Shown: positions 61,739 through 64,000 of the stretch, one piece after another
Position numbering within the stretch: the stretch's first letter is position 1
Layout: every line of letters begins with the position of its first letter
Origin: Halomonas sp. ALS9
GTDB taxonomy: Bacteria > Pseudomonadota > Gammaproteobacteria > Pseudomonadales > Halomonadaceae
Length of the DNA: 64,000 nt
Assembly: GCF_001651035.1 (NCBI RefSeq)
Contig: NZ_LXRG01000183.1
Coordinates: 124,001-188,000 of the forward strand
Direction: 5' to 3'
Made by a program: the position numbers and the translations under genes
Notes under the pieces: model-generated
Database searches by the model: none
What the model was told of the DNA's origin: nothing
Seen by the model: the letters and a program-made list of their open reading frames with translations, nothing else

Positions 61739-62932
61739 TTACTTGACGATCTTGGCCACAACGCCAGCACCGACAGTACGGCCGCCTTCACGAATAGCGA
61801 AGCGCAAGCCTTCGTCCATTGCGATCGGAGCGATCAAGGTAACAACCATTTGCACGTTGTCACCCGGCATGACCATTTCAACGCCTTCCGGCAGTTCACA
61901 GGTACCGGTTACGTCGGTGGTACGGAAGTAGAACTGTGGACGGTAGCCCTTGAAGAAAGGCGTGTGACGACCACCCTCTTCTTTGGACAGTACGTAAACT
62001 TCTGCTTCGAAGGTAGTGTGCGGGTTGATGGTGCCGGGCTTGGCCAGTACTTGGCCACGCTCGACGTCATCACGCTTAGTACCACGCAGCAGGGCGCCAA
62101 CGTTCTCACCAGCACGACCTTCGTCGAGCAGCTTGCGGAACATTTCAACACCGGTAACGATCGTTTTAGTGGTGTCGCGGATACCCACGATTTCCACTTC
62201 TTCGCCCGCTTTCACGATGCCGCGCTCTACACGACCGGTAACAACAGTACCGCGGCCAGAGATAGAGAACACGTCTTCGATCGGCATCAGGAACGGCTGG
62301 TCGATAGCACGCTCCGGCTCAGGGATGTACTCATCCAGCGCTTTGATCAGATTGGCAACGGCAGTTGTACCCATGCCCTTGTCATCTTCACCGTTCAGCG
62401 CCATCAGCGCAGAACCAGTGATGATCGGCGTGTCGTCACCCGGGAAGTCGTACTGGTCGAGAAGTTCGCGAACTTCCATTTCTACCAGCTCGAGCAGCTC
62501 TTCGTCATCGACCATGTCCGCTTTGTTCAGGAACACAACGATGAACGGTACGCCAACCTGACGAGACAGCAGGATGTGCTCGCGAGTTTGCGGCATCGGG
62601 CCATCTGCGGCAGAACATACCAGGATAGCGCCGTCCATCTGCGCAGCACCGGTGATCATGTTCTTGACGTAGTCAGCGTGTCCTGGGCAGTCAACGTGAG
62701 CGTAGTGACGCTCTTCAGACTGATATTCCACGTGGGAAGTAGCGATAGTGATACCACGCTCACGCTCTTCAGGAGCGTTATCGATAGTATCAAACTCACG
62801 CCAGTCGCCGCCAAAAACCTCAGCAGACACGCGGGTTAGGGCCGCAGTCAGAGTCGTTTTACCGTGGTCGACGTGACCAATGGTGCCGACGTTGACGTGC
62901 GGTTTGGAACGTTCAAATTTTTCCTTAGCCAC
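61739..62932 (-). CDS. tuf: Elongation factor Tu
   Basis: The 397-residue GTPase has the P-loop [11 protein letters not shown], switch [15 protein letters not shown], the NKAD and SALMAL guanine motifs, and the tRNA-binding domains ending [13 protein letters not shown]. It delivers aminoacyl-tRNA to the ribosome. The fusA-tuf-rpsJ order is standard. A second tuf copy may exist elsewhere. Confidence 0.98.
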   Translation of the reverse strand: MAKEKFERSKPHVNVGTIGHVDHGKTTLTAALTRVSAEVFGGDWREFDTIDNAPEERERGITIATSHVEYQSEERHYAHVDCPGHADYVKNMITGAAQMDGAILVCSAADGPMPQTREHILLSRQVGVPFIVVFLNKADMVDDEELLELVEMEVRELLDQYDFPGDDTPIITGSALMALNGEDDKGMGTTAVANLIKALDEYIPEPERAIDQPFLMPIEDVFSISGRGTVVTGRVERGIVKAGEEVEIVGIRDTTKTIVTGVEMFRKLLDEGRAGENVGALLRGTKRDDVERGQVLAKPGTINPHTTFEAEVYVLSKEEGGRHTPFFKGYRPQFYFRTTDVTGTCELPEGVEMVMPGDNVQMVVTLIAPIAMDEGLRFAIREGGRTVGAGVVAKIVK

Positions 62933-62960
62933 TGCTATAACCTCTTTACGTTGCTAACGG

Positions 62961-64000
62961 TTAACCGTTTTGATTGATGACGGCTTCAACGACGCTGGAG
63001 GGCGCCTCGTCGTACTTCGAGAACTCCATAGAGTAGCTCGCACGGCCCTGGGTCTGTGAGCGCAGATCGGTTGCATAACCGAACATCTCGCCCAGTGGCA
63101 CCGTCGCACGAATGACTTTACCAGAAGAGGAGTCATCCATACCCTGCACCAGGCCGCGACGACGGCTCAGGTCACCCATGACGTCACCCATAAATTCTTC
63201 GGGGGTCACGATTTCGACCTTCATCACCGGCTCCAGCAGCACGGCCTTGGCTTTCCTGGCACCTTCTTTCACTGCCATAGAAGAAGCAATCTTAAACGCA
63301 GTCTCGTTAGAGTCTACGTCGTGGAAGGAGCCGTCAAACAGCGTCACTTTAACGTCGATCATCGGGTAACCCGCGATGACACCGTTTTTGAGCTGCTCAA
63401 ATGCACCCTTCTCAACCGCAGGGACGTATTCCTTAGGAACCGTACCACCTACGATTTCAGAGTTGAATTTGAAGAATAATTCCTCTTCGCCTTCACCCTT
63501 CTCTTCTGCTGTCAGCGGCTCAATACGCAACCATACGTGACCGTACTGACCACGACCACCAGACTGACGAACAAACTTGCCTTCTTGCTCGATGCTGCCG
63601 CGAATGGTTTCACGGTAGGCAACCTGAGGCTTACCAATGTTAGCCTCAACGTTAAACTCGCGACGCATACGGTCAACAAGAATATCGAGGTGAAGCTCAC
63701 CCATACCAGAAATAATCGTCTGACCAGTCTCTTCGTCGGTCTTAACCTGGAAGGAGGGATCCTCTTGAGCAAGCTTGCCCAGGGCGACACCCATCTTCTC
63801 TTGGTCTGCCTTAGATTTTGGCTCTACGGCAACCGAGATAACTGGATCCGGGAACTCCATGCGCTCGAGAACAATTTTGTTATCGATATCACACAGGGTA
63901 TCACCGGTAGTGACGTCCTTCAGACCGATACAAGCAGCGATGTCGCCCGCCAGTACTTCCTTGATCTCTTCACGAGAGTTGGCGTGCATCTGAACGATAC
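62961..64000 (-). CDS. fusA: Elongation factor G, C-terminal half (gene runs off the right edge)
   Basis: About 346 residues of EF-G are visible: part of domain II ([19 protein letters not shown]), domain III ([20 protein letters not shown]), and domains IV and V (YAREPLR-type region here [20 protein letters not shown]). It catalyses translocation. The GTPase domain lies beyond the window. It is 28 bases before tuf. Confidence 0.98.
   Translation of the reverse strand, partial: IVQMHANSREEIKEVLAGDIAACIGLKDVTTGDTLCDIDNKIVLERMEFPDPVISVAVEPKSKADQEKMGVALGKLAQEDPSFQVKTDEETGQTIISGMGELHLDILVDRMRREFNVEANIGKPQVAYRETIRGSIEQEGKFVRQSGGRGQYGHVWLRIEPLTAEEKGEGEEELFFKFNSEIVGGTVPKEYVPAVEKGAFEQLKNGVIAGYPMIDVKVTLFDGSFHDVDSNETAFKIASSMAVKEGARKAKAVLLEPVMKVEIVTPEEFMGDVMGDLSRRRGLVQGMDDSSSGKVIRATVPLGEMFGYATDLRSQTQGRASYSMEFSKYDEAPSSVVEAVINQNG

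Noticed and set aside
61850..62839. Plus-strand 329-codon open frame within tuf
   Set aside because: It is antisense to EF-Tu, which is unmistakable. Codon bias of tuf often opens such frames.

Overview
The window comes from a Gram-negative gammaproteobacterium of the Oceanospirillales type, most likely Halomonas or a close relative. This rests on the S10-spc-alpha ribosomal gene order, the glnA-ntrBC cluster, the moderately GC-rich coding DNA, and recognisable protein families (porin, ZnuABC, AmpR/AmpC, GltS-like). The species call is inference.

Layout: 1-634 is the start of an outer-membrane porin on the minus strand. 1-7.1 kb holds a GT4 glycosyltransferase/PAP2 phosphatase pair, a GltS-like symporter, a candidate CsrB/RsmZ-type small RNA, an entericidin, a YqiA-like esterase and a ChaN-like protein. 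7.1-12.4 kb is the nitrogen regulon core: glnA, a DUF4124 gene with an apparent frameshift, ntrB and ntrC, with a sigma-54 promoter and NtrC-like sites. 12.4-18.1 kb holds a GT2-like protein, an acyltransferase, an esterase, a YjgN-like membrane protein and an M48 protease.

18.1-32.7 kb is the accessory core. It carries a complete type I-F (I-F1) CRISPR-Cas system: cas1 and cas2-3, then a small HicB-like gene on the opposite strand, then csy1-csy2-csy3-cas6f, then an array of 57 repeats and 56 spacers transcribed leftward. The leader contains a boxA-like sequence and a terminator-like hairpin. About 0.8-2 kb beyond the array's distal end lie a degenerate mini-CRISPR with one exact-length 32-bp spacer and a second copy of the array's trailer. 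The 5' end of the mini-array spacer partly matches the start region of csy1, which suggests a CreR-like cas-regulating guide RNA. This is the most interesting candidate in the window and it is a hypothesis.

32.8-46.1 kb holds zinc uptake (a small His-rich protein, znuC, znuB and znuA behind a Zur-like box), the divergent ampR/ampC pair, a cupin protein, gloA, a TPP riboswitch controlling thiM-thiE, LysR-DoxX-extradiol dioxygenase genes and an EamA transporter. 46.1-64 kb holds a D,D-carboxypeptidase with a SPOR domain and the housekeeping ribosomal cluster from rplQ back to tuf and the C-terminal half of fusA, all on the minus strand.
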